Source: CAMYLR01 sp039590215 (GTDB lineage: Bacteria > Gemmatimonadota > Gemmatimonadetes > JACCXV01 > JAHWKZ01). From it: a stretch of DNA of 6,162 nt. The stretch spans positions 1-6,162 of the forward strand of contig JBDHFX010000096.1 in the NCBI GenBank assembly GCA_039590215.1, in the 5' to 3' direction. This document shows positions 1-5,765 of the stretch, piece by piece. The translations under genes and the position numbers were made by a program. A model generated the notes under the pieces. The model saw only the letters and a list, made by a program, of their open reading frames with translations. It was not told where the DNA came from and made no database searches. How positions within the stretch are numbered: position 1 is the first letter of the stretch; every line of letters begins with the position of its first letter.

Positions 1-1166
1 ATTCGGTCCGTCATGTCGACCTGTGAGCCATGCGGAACGTGGCAGTAGGCCCAAGCGATGTGCTTCCCGGCCGGCGCGCGGGATGGATCGAACAGCGTTG
101 GTTGCGCCAACAGCACAAATGGGTGATCGGCGATGTCGCCCTGCCACGCGGCGCGCTCGGAGCGGGCGATCTCGTCGGCGGTCCCACCCAAGTGCACGGT
201 GGCAGCGCGGCCGCACTCGGGCGCCGCCCACGGGATCGGCGCGTCCAGCGCCCAGTCGACCTTGAAAGCACCGGGGCCGTAGCGATACCGCTCGAGCCGT
301 CGACGATACCGGCCCGGCAGGCGATCGCCGGCGATGGCAACGAGCTGCCGGGGGGCAACATCCAGCAACACTGCCCGCGCAGCCGGCACCTCATCGAGCG
401 AATCGACGGCGACATCAGTTATCACTTCACCGCCAAGCGATTGGAAGTGCGCGGCTAGCGCGTCGGCAATCCGCTGCGACCCGCCGCGGGGCAACGGCCA
501 GCCGACCACGTGGCCGAGAACACCGAGCATCAGCGCGATGCCGGCCGTCAGCCGTCGATCGAGCGGAAGAAGCGAGTGCGCCGCCAACCCTGCGAACAGC
601 GCCGCCGCGCGCGGACCCTCAAAATGGCGCCGGCTCAGCGACTCCAACGATGGAAGCGCGCGGACTCCAAATCGCGCCATCGCGATCGGGCTACGCGGGA
701 AACCGATCGGCCCCAACACATCGTCGGCGATCGCTTCCCATCGCGCTACCAGCGGACCAATGAGCGCGCGGTAAGCCGCGCCGTCACTGCCCAACCCGGC
801 CGCAGTGTCGCCAACGGCACGTTCGAGAATGACCGCAGTTCGGCCATCCAACGGATGCGCCAGCGGCGCGTCCGGTTGGATCCAATCCAGCCCGTACTCG
901 GTCAGCGGCAATGTGCGGAAGAATGGCGACCCGAAGCCGAGCGGATGGATCGCCGAGCAAACGTCGTGGATGAACCCGGGTCGCGTCAGCTCCGCCGATC
1001 GCATCCCCCCACCCACAGTGGGTGCGGCCTCGTATGCGCGAACGGCGTATCCTTCGCGTGCGAGCGCGATCGCCGCCGCCAAACCGTTTGGCCCGGTTCC
1101 AACCACCAGCGCGTCAAACCGCTTTTTCTCACCGCCGTTGCGCTTCGGGATCATGATCTTGCTCAT
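1..1166 (-). CDS. FAD-dependent oxidoreductase, phytoene-desaturase-like (C-terminus cut by window edge)
   Basis: The minus strand is open without a stop from the ATG at 1166 to the left edge, giving 388 codons plus two bases. Seen: a dinucleotide-binding motif VVGTGPNGLAAA (residues 21-32, G23/G25/G28), an acidic residue closing the second strand (E46), then VGGGMRS (51-57), as in the FAD-binding start of the amine-oxidase/phytoene-desaturase superfamily. Further family-like motifs are PRGGSQ (226-231), FKVDWALD (301-308) and VHLGG (324-328). Known relatives are usually about 470-530 residues, so roughly 90-140 residues, including the C-terminal FAD-contact motif, lie outside the window. Proteins of this group oxidise or saturate carotenoid-like or other lipid substrates; the substrate here cannot be told. 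GGTGAGG lies about 11 bases upstream of this ATG and supports it; an in-frame ATG also occurs at codon 5. The gene is divergent from the acyl ligase gene. Family call is firm, function is not. Confidence 0.9.
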   Translation of the reverse strand, partial: MSKIMIPKRNGGEKKRFDALVVGTGPNGLAAAIALAREGYAVRAYEAAPTVGGGMRSAELTRPGFIHDVCSAIHPLGFGSPFFRTLPLTEYGLDWIQPDAPLAHPLDGRTAVILERAVGDTAAGLGSDGAAYRALIGPLVARWEAIADDVLGPIGFPRSPIAMARFGVRALPSLESLSRRHFEGPRAAALFAGLAAHSLLPLDRRLTAGIALMLGVLGHVVGWPLPRGGSQRIADALAAHFQSLGGEVITDVAVDSLDEVPAARAVLLDVAPRQLVAIAGDRLPGRYRRRLERYRYGPGAFKVDWALDAPIPWAAPECGRAATVHLGGTADEIARSERAAWQGDIADHPFVLLAQPTLFDPSRAPAGKHIAWAYCHVPHGSQVDMTDR

Positions 1167-1192
1167 CGGTCTCGCATCCTCACCCGGCAATG

Positions 1193-1234
1193 GTACTCGG
1201 TGTGAGCCGCTCGGGCCCCGGCCCGTACTCGGTG
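1193..1234 (+). repeat. Direct repeat GTACTCGGTG, two copies 32 bases apart
   Basis: GTACTCGGTG occurs at 1193-1202 and again at 1225-1234, a start-to-start distance of 32 bases, which is about three helical turns. Both copies lie in the divergent intergenic region. This could be a binding site for a regulator, but two copies of a 10-mer in a GC-rich sequence may also be chance. Confidence 0.35.
1212..1225. repeat. GC-only palindrome between the two direct repeats
   Basis: CGGGCC (1212-1217), a 2-base spacer CC, then the exact reverse complement GGCCCG (1220-1225). It sits between the two direct repeat copies and overlaps the second by one base. It could be an operator half-site pair. The spacer is too short for a stable RNA hairpin with the full stem, so a DNA-level role would be more likely than a terminator. 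Confidence 0.3.
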
Positions 1235-1271
1235 AGCTTGGCCGCAGCGAACAGGGCGCTACCTTTTTTGT

Positions 1272-3869
1272 ATGCCAGCCACTCGCGATCAGAGAAACGA
1301 CCTTCTCGCCTACCTCGATCGATACCGCCGAAACCGGCGGCTCAGCGCCCGACGCGCCGACCGATGGCGGCGACAAGGTCTGCGCGGGCCCCAGATCGCA
1401 GACCGGGCCGAGCGCACCGCAGCCGCCCTGGCCGCGCAAGGCGTCCAAGCCGGCGATCGGGTCGCGCTAGCGCTCAATGACGGACCCCTGTGGCACGCCG
1501 GCTTCTTCGGCATACTGCGCGCTGGCGGGGTCGCGGTGCCGTTCGATCTGTCGTTCGAACCTGACCACCTGCGCCAACTTGCGGTCGACCTCGAGCTACG
1601 CGCTGTGTGCACCGAATCCGAGGTCCCGGACCTCGAACTCGGCTTGCCACGGGTGGTGATCGATTGGCGTGATGACCAGCACATCGAACCGCCAGCGGCC
1701 GCGTGGCCGTCGGACGATCGCAAGCGGGTAGCAGAGATCGTGACCACCTCGGGCACGACAGGTGCTCCCCAGGCGGTACCGGTGACACATCGAAACCTGA
1801 GCTCGGTGCTGGAATCACTCGGCAACGAGATCGACAAGTACCGCTGGGCGCTGCGGCTGACGCCACCGATCCGGATCGCGGTATCGCTTCCGCTTTCTCA
1901 TCTATATGGTCAGGTCATGGGCGTTTTTCTGCCGCCTTTGCTGGGCGCGCGCGCGACTCAGCTCGACCCGATGCCGGCGCCCGATCTCGCGCGCGCACTA
2001 CGCGACGAGCACGCCTGGGTGTTGGCTACCGTTCCGCGTACGCTGTCGCTTCTTGGCCGTCATCTCGAGTCACACGGCGTGGCGCTTTGGGGCGCGGACG
2101 AGATGAACCGAAAGCTGGAGGTCGCACGCAACCGCCCGTGGCCAGTTCGATGGGCGATGTTCGCGCGATTGCGTCGACTCGTCGGCCATCGCTTGATCGC
2201 GGTTGTGTCAGGCGGCGGACCGCTCGAACAAGCCACCGAGTCCCTATGGCGGGCGCTTGGGTATGTCGTCGTTCAGGGGTACGGTCTCACCGAGACGGCA
2301 CCGCTGGTGACGCTGAACCACCCGTTCGACACCACCCCGGGATCGCTCGGCAAGCCGCTTCCCGGCGTGGAGGTTCAGATCGCCCGAGATGGGGAAATCC
2401 TCGTGCGTGGACCCAACGTCGTCGCCGCCAGGCTCGGCGGGCCGGCAATCGACGATCAGGGATGGCTCCACACAGGCGACCTGGGGCGGTGGGACGATCG
2501 CGGTCGACTCACGTTCCTGGGCCGGATAGGTGAGCGCATCGTGACGACCGCCGGGGTCAACATCGACCCGGAACCGATCGTTGCCGCACTCAAGCGGCAG
2601 CCGGGTGTGCTCGATGCGATAGTGTTGGAGCGACCGTGGCCACCGCGTGGGGTAGTGAGCGCGGTACTCGTCCTCCGTCCCGGCGTCGACGCTCAACTCG
2701 CGGTAACGCAAGCCAACCGTGGGCTGCTCGACGCGGCGCGGGTGCGATCGTGGCGCGCATGGCCCGAACCTGACTTTCCGCGGACGCGGACCGGCAAGCC
2801 GCGGCGCGTGGAAGTGCGCGAGTGGCTACAGCACCAGGCCCCTACCTCGGCGGGCGAAGCGGACATCAAAACCGCGATCGATCCGTTCGAGACGATCGCC
2901 GGGATGGTCGGAGATCTGACCGGAGTCGCATCACCCGACCTTACAGCTGACATGCGGCTCGACGACGCTCTCTCGTCGCTCGATCGCGTGGAGCTCATGA
3001 CGCAGGTGGAGATGGCATACGGCGCAACGATCGGCCATGAGGCGTTCGAGGGCGACGCTACGTTGGCGGACGTGGCTGAAGCGATCGCCAGCGAGCCCAA
3101 AGATGTCGCGCACCGGCACGAGGATCACGCGGCGAAAAGTGGCGACGACCTCGATCGATCGCACGACGTACCATTCGCCCGATGGCGCTTCTCGCTACCG
3201 GTACGCGCGACGCGAGCCGTGCTTCAGGCGCTCGTTTTACGACCGGCCTGGCACACTCTGTTTGATCTGGATGTCGGAGGTCGGGAAAACTTGAGCGCAG
3301 TTCCTGGGCCGATGCTCATCGCCAGCAATCATCTCAGCATCCTCGATCCGGGAACGGTATTGTTCGCGCTGCCGGTGAACGGGTCCAATCGCGTCGCGCC
3401 GGCCGCGATGTGGGGCCACTTCACGGTTTCGCGGAGTGGTTGGTTTCAGTACCGGCTGGCCGTGCTCGGTTTGAACCTGGTGCCGCTAGTTCAGTCCGGA
3501 GATTGGCGACCCACGCTCTCGATCGCCGGGGCGGTCGTCGATCGCGGCGCGAGCGTGCTCATCTACCCGGAAGGCGAACGATCACTAGACGGAGAGTTGC
3601 TCGAGTTTCGACGTGGCGTAGCAGTCATGGCGCGGGAGTTGCACTTGCCGATCGTGCCGTGCGGAATCGCGGGCACGCTGGCGGTTCTGCCTCGCGGCGC
3701 ACGGTGGGCGCGCAACTGCTGGCTCCGTTCAGCGCCGGTGGCTATTCGATTCGGTGAGCCGCTTCCGGCACCGGGGAAGAACGATGATCTCCAACCAACG
3801 ATGACCGAGCTGGTGAATCGGATCGAGGCGTTGAGGAGTGACGCCTTGCGAGCCGCCGGCCGCAATTAG
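1272..3869 (+). CDS. Acyl-AMP ligase / acyl carrier protein / PlsC acyltransferase fusion
   Basis: 865 residues in three parts. Adenylating enzyme, about 1-520: P-loop-like TTSGTTGAP (158-166), LPLSHLYGQVMG (206-217), GYGLTETAP (336-344), GWLHTGDLGRWDDRG (397-411), GVNIDPEPI (428-436) and PRTRTGKPRR (503-512), with K509 the likely catalytic lysine. Carrier domain, about 531-608: SSLDRVEL (568-575), with S569 the likely phosphopantetheine site. A charged, probably flexible linker (608-635) follows. PlsC acyltransferase, about 636-865: NHLSILD (686-692), whose H687 and D692 form the HX4D catalytic pair, YPEGERS (765-771) and LPIVPCGIAG (792-801). Known chemistry: ATP-dependent activation of a fatty acid, thioester on the carrier, transfer to a glycerophosphate-type hydroxyl. 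E. coli Aas combines the two enzymes in the opposite order without a carrier. Start 1272 is the first possible start in the frame; its ribosome site is weak (CAGGG, 1252-1256). Acyl substrate and acceptor are unknown. Confidence 0.93.
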   Translation: MPATRDQRNDLLAYLDRYRRNRRLSARRADRWRRQGLRGPQIADRAERTAAALAAQGVQAGDRVALALNDGPLWHAGFFGILRAGGVAVPFDLSFEPDHLRQLAVDLELRAVCTESEVPDLELGLPRVVIDWRDDQHIEPPAAAWPSDDRKRVAEIVTTSGTTGAPQAVPVTHRNLSSVLESLGNEIDKYRWALRLTPPIRIAVSLPLSHLYGQVMGVFLPPLLGARATQLDPMPAPDLARALRDEHAWVLATVPRTLSLLGRHLESHGVALWGADEMNRKLEVARNRPWPVRWAMFARLRRLVGHRLIAVVSGGGPLEQATESLWRALGYVVVQGYGLTETAPLVTLNHPFDTTPGSLGKPLPGVEVQIARDGEILVRGPNVVAARLGGPAIDDQGWLHTGDLGRWDDRGRLTFLGRIGERIVTTAGVNIDPEPIVAALKRQPGVLDAIVLERPWPPRGVVSAVLVLRPGVDAQLAVTQANRGLLDAARVRSWRAWPEPDFPRTRTGKPRRVEVREWLQHQAPTSAGEADIKTAIDPFETIAGMVGDLTGVASPDLTADMRLDDALSSLDRVELMTQVEMAYGATIGHEAFEGDATLADVAEAIASEPKDVAHRHEDHAAKSGDDLDRSHDVPFARWRFSLPVRATRAVLQALVLRPAWHTLFDLDVGGRENLSAVPGPMLIASNHLSILDPGTVLFALPVNGSNRVAPAAMWGHFTVSRSGWFQYRLAVLGLNLVPLVQSGDWRPTLSIAGAVVDRGASVLIYPEGERSLDGELLEFRRGVAVMARELHLPIVPCGIAGTLAVLPRGARWARNCWLRSAPVAIRFGEPLPAPGKNDDLQPTMTELVNRIEALRSDALRAAGRN

Positions 3870-3890
3870 CGACGACATTCGGAAAACCAA

Positions 3891-4901
3891 ATGAGCAGTC
3901 CACTCGTCTCCGTTCTCCTGCCCGTCCGCGATGGCGGACCGTACTTGCTCCCGGCGATCGCCTCGCTCAGAGCACAGTCGATGCCCGACTTCGAGGTCAT
4001 CACCGTGGACGACGGGTCGACCGACGACTCGCTGGACCAACTCGAGGCGTGGGCCGCGAGCGACCACCGCGTCCGAATCATAAGCCAGCCCAAAGGTGGC
4101 ATCGTCGCGGCGCTTGAAGCGGCTCGCGATCAGGCCCGCGGATCGTACTTGGCGCGTATGGACGCCGACGACATCGCGGCACCCCGCCGACTCGAGCACC
4201 AGCTGGCGCTCTTGGCAGGCGACGACTCGCTCGTCGCTGTCGGGTGTGAGATCGAGTACTTCCCGGAGAACGCCCTCCGCGATGGCGCCCGAAGGTACCA
4301 GGATTGGATCAACGCGCTGACGACCGCAGCCGACATCGCGCGTGACATGTTTATCGAGTGTCCGCTGGCCCACCCTACGCTTCTCGCGAGAGCCAAGGGG
4401 GTCATGGCGGTCGGGGGATATCGCTCGACCGGTTGGCCGGAGGACTACGACCTGATCCTGCGACTCTGGGAGGCTGGCGGGAAGTTCGCCAAGGTACCGG
4501 AGGTGTTACTCAAGTGGCGCGAACGAGCCGATCGGCTATCGCGGGTCGACCCCACGTACTCGCTGGATGCCTTCCGGCGCTGCAAGGTCCACTACCTGGT
4601 GCGCACGTTGTTCCGAGATCGCGACGGCGTTGTCGTTTGGGGCGCCGGACCTACCGGCAAAGGGATGGCCCGCGCACTGCTCGAGGCCAAGGTCGCGCTG
4701 CGAGCATTCGTCGAGCTTGATCCGCGGAAAATCGGACGCCGGATCTACGGCGCGCCGGTCGTGCCGCCGACAATGATCAACGAGTATCAAGGTTCCTTCT
4801 GCTTGGCGGCCGTTGCACAGCCGGGCGCACGCGAAGAGATCCGCGCCGCGCTCGCGGAGGCTGGCTGGCTCGAGATGAAGGACTTCGTCGCGGTCGCGTA
4901 G
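3891..4901 (+). CDS. Family 2 glycosyltransferase with C-terminal Rossmann-like domain
   Basis: 336 residues. The N-terminal GT-A part (about 5-215) has VSVLLPVRDGG (6-16), the nucleotide-sugar site VDDGSTDDS (39-47), the metal-binding DXD-type region RMDADD (89-94) and WPEDYDLILRLW (182-193), whose E184/D185 match the catalytic-acid region of family 2 enzymes. The C-terminal part (about 246-336) starts GVVVWGAGPTGKG, a GxGxxG motif (G251, G253, G256), followed by an acidic strand end (E275 or D277) and IYGAPVV; this resembles the nucleotide-binding fold of PglD-like or oxidoreductase proteins. No membrane segment is evident, so it should act in the cytoplasm or at the inner membrane face. 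It starts 21 bases after the ligase/acyltransferase stop on the same strand, with only a weak GGA (3881-3883) as ribosome site, so co-transcription is likely. Sugar donor and acceptor cannot be read from the sequence. Confidence 0.92.
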   Translation: MSSPLVSVLLPVRDGGPYLLPAIASLRAQSMPDFEVITVDDGSTDDSLDQLEAWAASDHRVRIISQPKGGIVAALEAARDQARGSYLARMDADDIAAPRRLEHQLALLAGDDSLVAVGCEIEYFPENALRDGARRYQDWINALTTAADIARDMFIECPLAHPTLLARAKGVMAVGGYRSTGWPEDYDLILRLWEAGGKFAKVPEVLLKWRERADRLSRVDPTYSLDAFRRCKVHYLVRTLFRDRDGVVVWGAGPTGKGMARALLEAKVALRAFVELDPRKIGRRIYGAPVVPPTMINEYQGSFCLAAVAQPGAREEIRAALAEAGWLEMKDFVAVA

Positions 4902-5053
4902 GGAGAACTCGCGTATCAGTAGGGCGTGCCGGTCTTCGAACAGGGGCTGGGCCGGGAACTCCCGCCGCCCGTACCGACGCGGGCGGCTCGCTGTTCGACC
5001 CCCAGGCCTTGGAGGCTCTTCTCGGCGTCGTCTGCAACGCCGACGCGGCCTAG
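4902..5053 (+). other. Coding-like stretch without a start, possible gene remnant
   Basis: After the glycosyltransferase stop, the frame ending in the TAG at 5051-5053 stays open back to 4721 but has no plausible start codon outside the glycosyltransferase gene. Its last 25 codons read like a protein end (GGSLFDPQALEALLG, then VVCNADAA). No homologue is recognised. It could be a decayed gene or chance in GC-rich DNA. The stretch also contains the hairpin at 4964-4987. Confidence 0.15.
4964..4987 (+). terminator. GC hairpin after the glycosyltransferase gene, weak terminator candidate
   Basis: GCCGCCCG (4964-4971) pairs perfectly with CGGGCGGC (4980-4987), and a G-U pair can extend the stem inward, leaving a 6-base loop. 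It starts 63 bases after the glycosyltransferase stop codon. No run of T follows (TCGCTGTTCG), so it does not look like a classical intrinsic terminator; it may slow polymerase, stabilise the mRNA end, or simply be a GC-rich coincidence. Confidence 0.35.
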
Positions 5054-5080
5054 CAAACGCTAACAGCTTGCACAGTCGTC

Positions 5081-5109
5081 TTGACGGCTTTCACCCCGAA
5101 AGCTACATC
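5081..5109 (+). promoter_or_regulatory. Candidate promoter with palindromic spacer for the secreted protein gene
   Basis: TTGACG (5081-5086) matches the -35 consensus at five of six bases. Exactly 17 bases later comes TACATC (5104-5109), a weak -10 match (three of six). The 17-base spacer is itself a perfect interrupted palindrome: GCTTTC (5087-5092), ACCCC, GAAAGC (5098-5103). A start near 5116 would leave an untranslated leader of about 43 bases. A repressor or activator could bind the palindrome, but this is inferred from position only. Confidence 0.45.
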
Positions 5110-5144
5110 GTGCCGTATCACTCCCTAACCTGGGTTCTCAACAA

Positions 5145-5150
5145 GAGAGG
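5145..5150 (+). promoter_or_regulatory. Ribosome binding site GAGAGG that fixes the start at 5159
   Basis: GAGAGG lies 8 bases before the ATG at 5159, good spacing. It directly abuts another ATG at 5151, which is in a different frame, would have no spacing and would encode only three residues before a TGA that overlaps the real start. The spacing therefore decides for 5159. Confidence 0.7.
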
Positions 5151-5158
5151 ATGCTGTC

Positions 5159-5641
5159 ATGAAAATTCACCCCCTCCTGACGATCGCCGTGGGCGCACTA
5201 ATCGCCGCGATGCTCGTTCCCCAAGAGGCCGCGGCGCAACAGGCGACTGCTGGAATGTTCTCCGGCAAGCAGAAGGTCATCAGCTCGATGGAGCTGCCAG
5301 ACGGACGGACGATCCGACGCATGATGTTGAGCCTCGGGGTCACCGCTGACGATCCCTCGAGCATCTGGCATCTCGGCAGCCAGGACTGCTTCGCCACGTA
5401 CATGTTTGCCGCTGATGGCTCGCTGATTGGCGGCCGCGGTCTTTGCGACTTCGTCAGTCCAGAGGGAGACCTCTGGTGGCTCACTCTTGAAGCCTCGGGT
5501 GACGATCCGATACGGTGGAAGGGTCTTGGCGGCACCGGCAAGCTCGCCGGGGTCGAACACAGCGGCACGAGCGTCACTCAGGCCGAATGGGGCGATGGGA
5601 AGATGGTCGGCCGTTGGGAAGGGACGATGACAAGGAACTAG
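5159..5641 (+). CDS. Secreted hypothetical protein, probably small beta-barrel
   Basis: 160 residues. The N-terminus is a Sec-type signal peptide: a short positive start (MKIH), a hydrophobic core (about 5-20) and a likely cleavage site around 25-28 after the AAA before QQ. The mature part of about 133 residues alternates short hydrophobic and charged stretches, typical of beta strands. It has two cysteines (C77 in SQDCFATYMF and C96 in GRGLCDFVSPEGD), which may form a disulfide, then GGTGKLAGVEHSGT (124-137) and a final GRWEGTM (151-157). The glycine-rich GGTGKxAG segment followed by a WEGT ending is a pattern I associate with small secreted lipocalin-like or AOC-barrel-like proteins of unknown role, but I cannot assign a family with certainty. 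Start is supported by GAGAGG at 5145-5150 and a candidate promoter at 5081-5109. It appears to be a single-gene unit, ending before the shared terminator at 5714-5741. Confidence 0.85.
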   Translation: MKIHPLLTIAVGALIAAMLVPQEAAAQQATAGMFSGKQKVISSMELPDGRTIRRMMLSLGVTADDPSSIWHLGSQDCFATYMFAADGSLIGGRGLCDFVSPEGDLWWLTLEASGDDPIRWKGLGGTGKLAGVEHSGTSVTQAEWGDGKMVGRWEGTMTRN

Positions 5642-5713
5642 GCTCGGCCCCGCCATCCCTCCGCACCACTCGTCGAGTGCAGCTCCGCTGACCTAGAGCT
5701 AACGCAAAACAAA

Positions 5714-5741
5714 AAGGGCGAGACCGTAAGGCCTCGCCCTT
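5714..5741. terminator. Bidirectional hairpin terminator between converging genes
   Basis: AAGGGCGAG (5714-5722) pairs perfectly with CTCGCCCTT (5733-5741). Inside this 9-bp stem an A/C mismatch (5723, 5732) is followed by two more G-C pairs and a GTAA loop (5726-5729), a GNRA-type tetraloop in plus-strand RNA. On the minus strand the stem runs into TTTTTGTTTTG (complement of 5715 to 5705), an excellent intrinsic terminator for the gene ending at 5766. On the plus strand the following TTCCGTGTTCTGTT is less U-rich, so it is a weaker terminator for the gene ending at 5641. Confidence 0.85.
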
Positions 5742-5765
5742 CCGTGTTCTGTTGACTGGCTAAAT

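Larger units (their letters stand above)
1167..1271. promoter_or_regulatory. Divergent intergenic region between oxidoreductase and acyl ligase genes
   Basis: These 105 bases separate two genes that point away from each other, so promoters for both should lie here or overlap the gene starts. No strong consensus promoter is visible. The best plus-strand guess is TTGGCC (1238-1243), 16 bases, then TACCTT (1260-1265), which would start the transcript at or very near the ATG at 1272. The region also holds two copies of a 10-base direct repeat and a GC-only palindrome, listed separately. The ligase frame is closed by a TGA at 1233-1235 and has no alternative start codon between there and 1272. The regulatory role is inferred from gene layout only. 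Confidence 0.45.
1180..1341 (-). other. Protein-tail-like reading on minus strand, possible gene remnant
   Basis: Between a TGA at 1344-1342 and a TGA at 1182-1180 the minus strand is open for 53 codons with no ATG, GTG or TTG. Its last part reads like a real C-terminus (for example AAAKLTEYGPGPERL shortly before the stop), with about 80% G or C in third positions over the last 27 codons. The stop lies 13 bases before the oxidoreductase ATG, and the GGTGAGG ribosome-site candidate overlaps the stop, the usual arrangement of two genes in an operon. The upstream half is antisense to the ligase N-terminus, so no full gene fits. It may be the scar of a former upstream gene or chance; I do not recognise the sequence. 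Confidence 0.2.

Noticed and set aside
510..1205. Long plus-strand open frame of 231 codons
   Set aside because: It lies antisense to the oxidoreductase reading, which has clear family motifs across the whole stretch. Its product is arginine-rich and of shadow-frame type.
890..1233. 13-base exact repeat GCCCGTACTCGGT at 890-902 and 1221-1233
   Set aside because: One copy is inside the oxidoreductase coding sequence (LTEYG on the minus strand). A single 13-mer match is not far from chance in a GC-rich window of this size.
1703..2533. Long plus-strand open frame of 276 codons in a second frame
   Set aside because: It overlaps the adenylating domain, whose core motifs are all in the other frame. 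The product is rich in R, G and S with no recognisable motif.
3729..4373. Minus-strand open frame of 214 codons
   Set aside because: It is antisense to the end of the acyltransferase domain and the GT-A domain, both of which have convincing motifs.
5151..5162. Tiny open frame ATG CTG TCA TGA overlapping the secreted protein start
   Set aside because: The ribosome site abuts its ATG with no spacing. It is most likely leader sequence, though the ATGA overlap is neat.
5198..5656. Minus-strand open frame of 152 codons
   Set aside because: It is antisense to the secreted protein gene, which has a signal peptide, ribosome site and promoter candidate.
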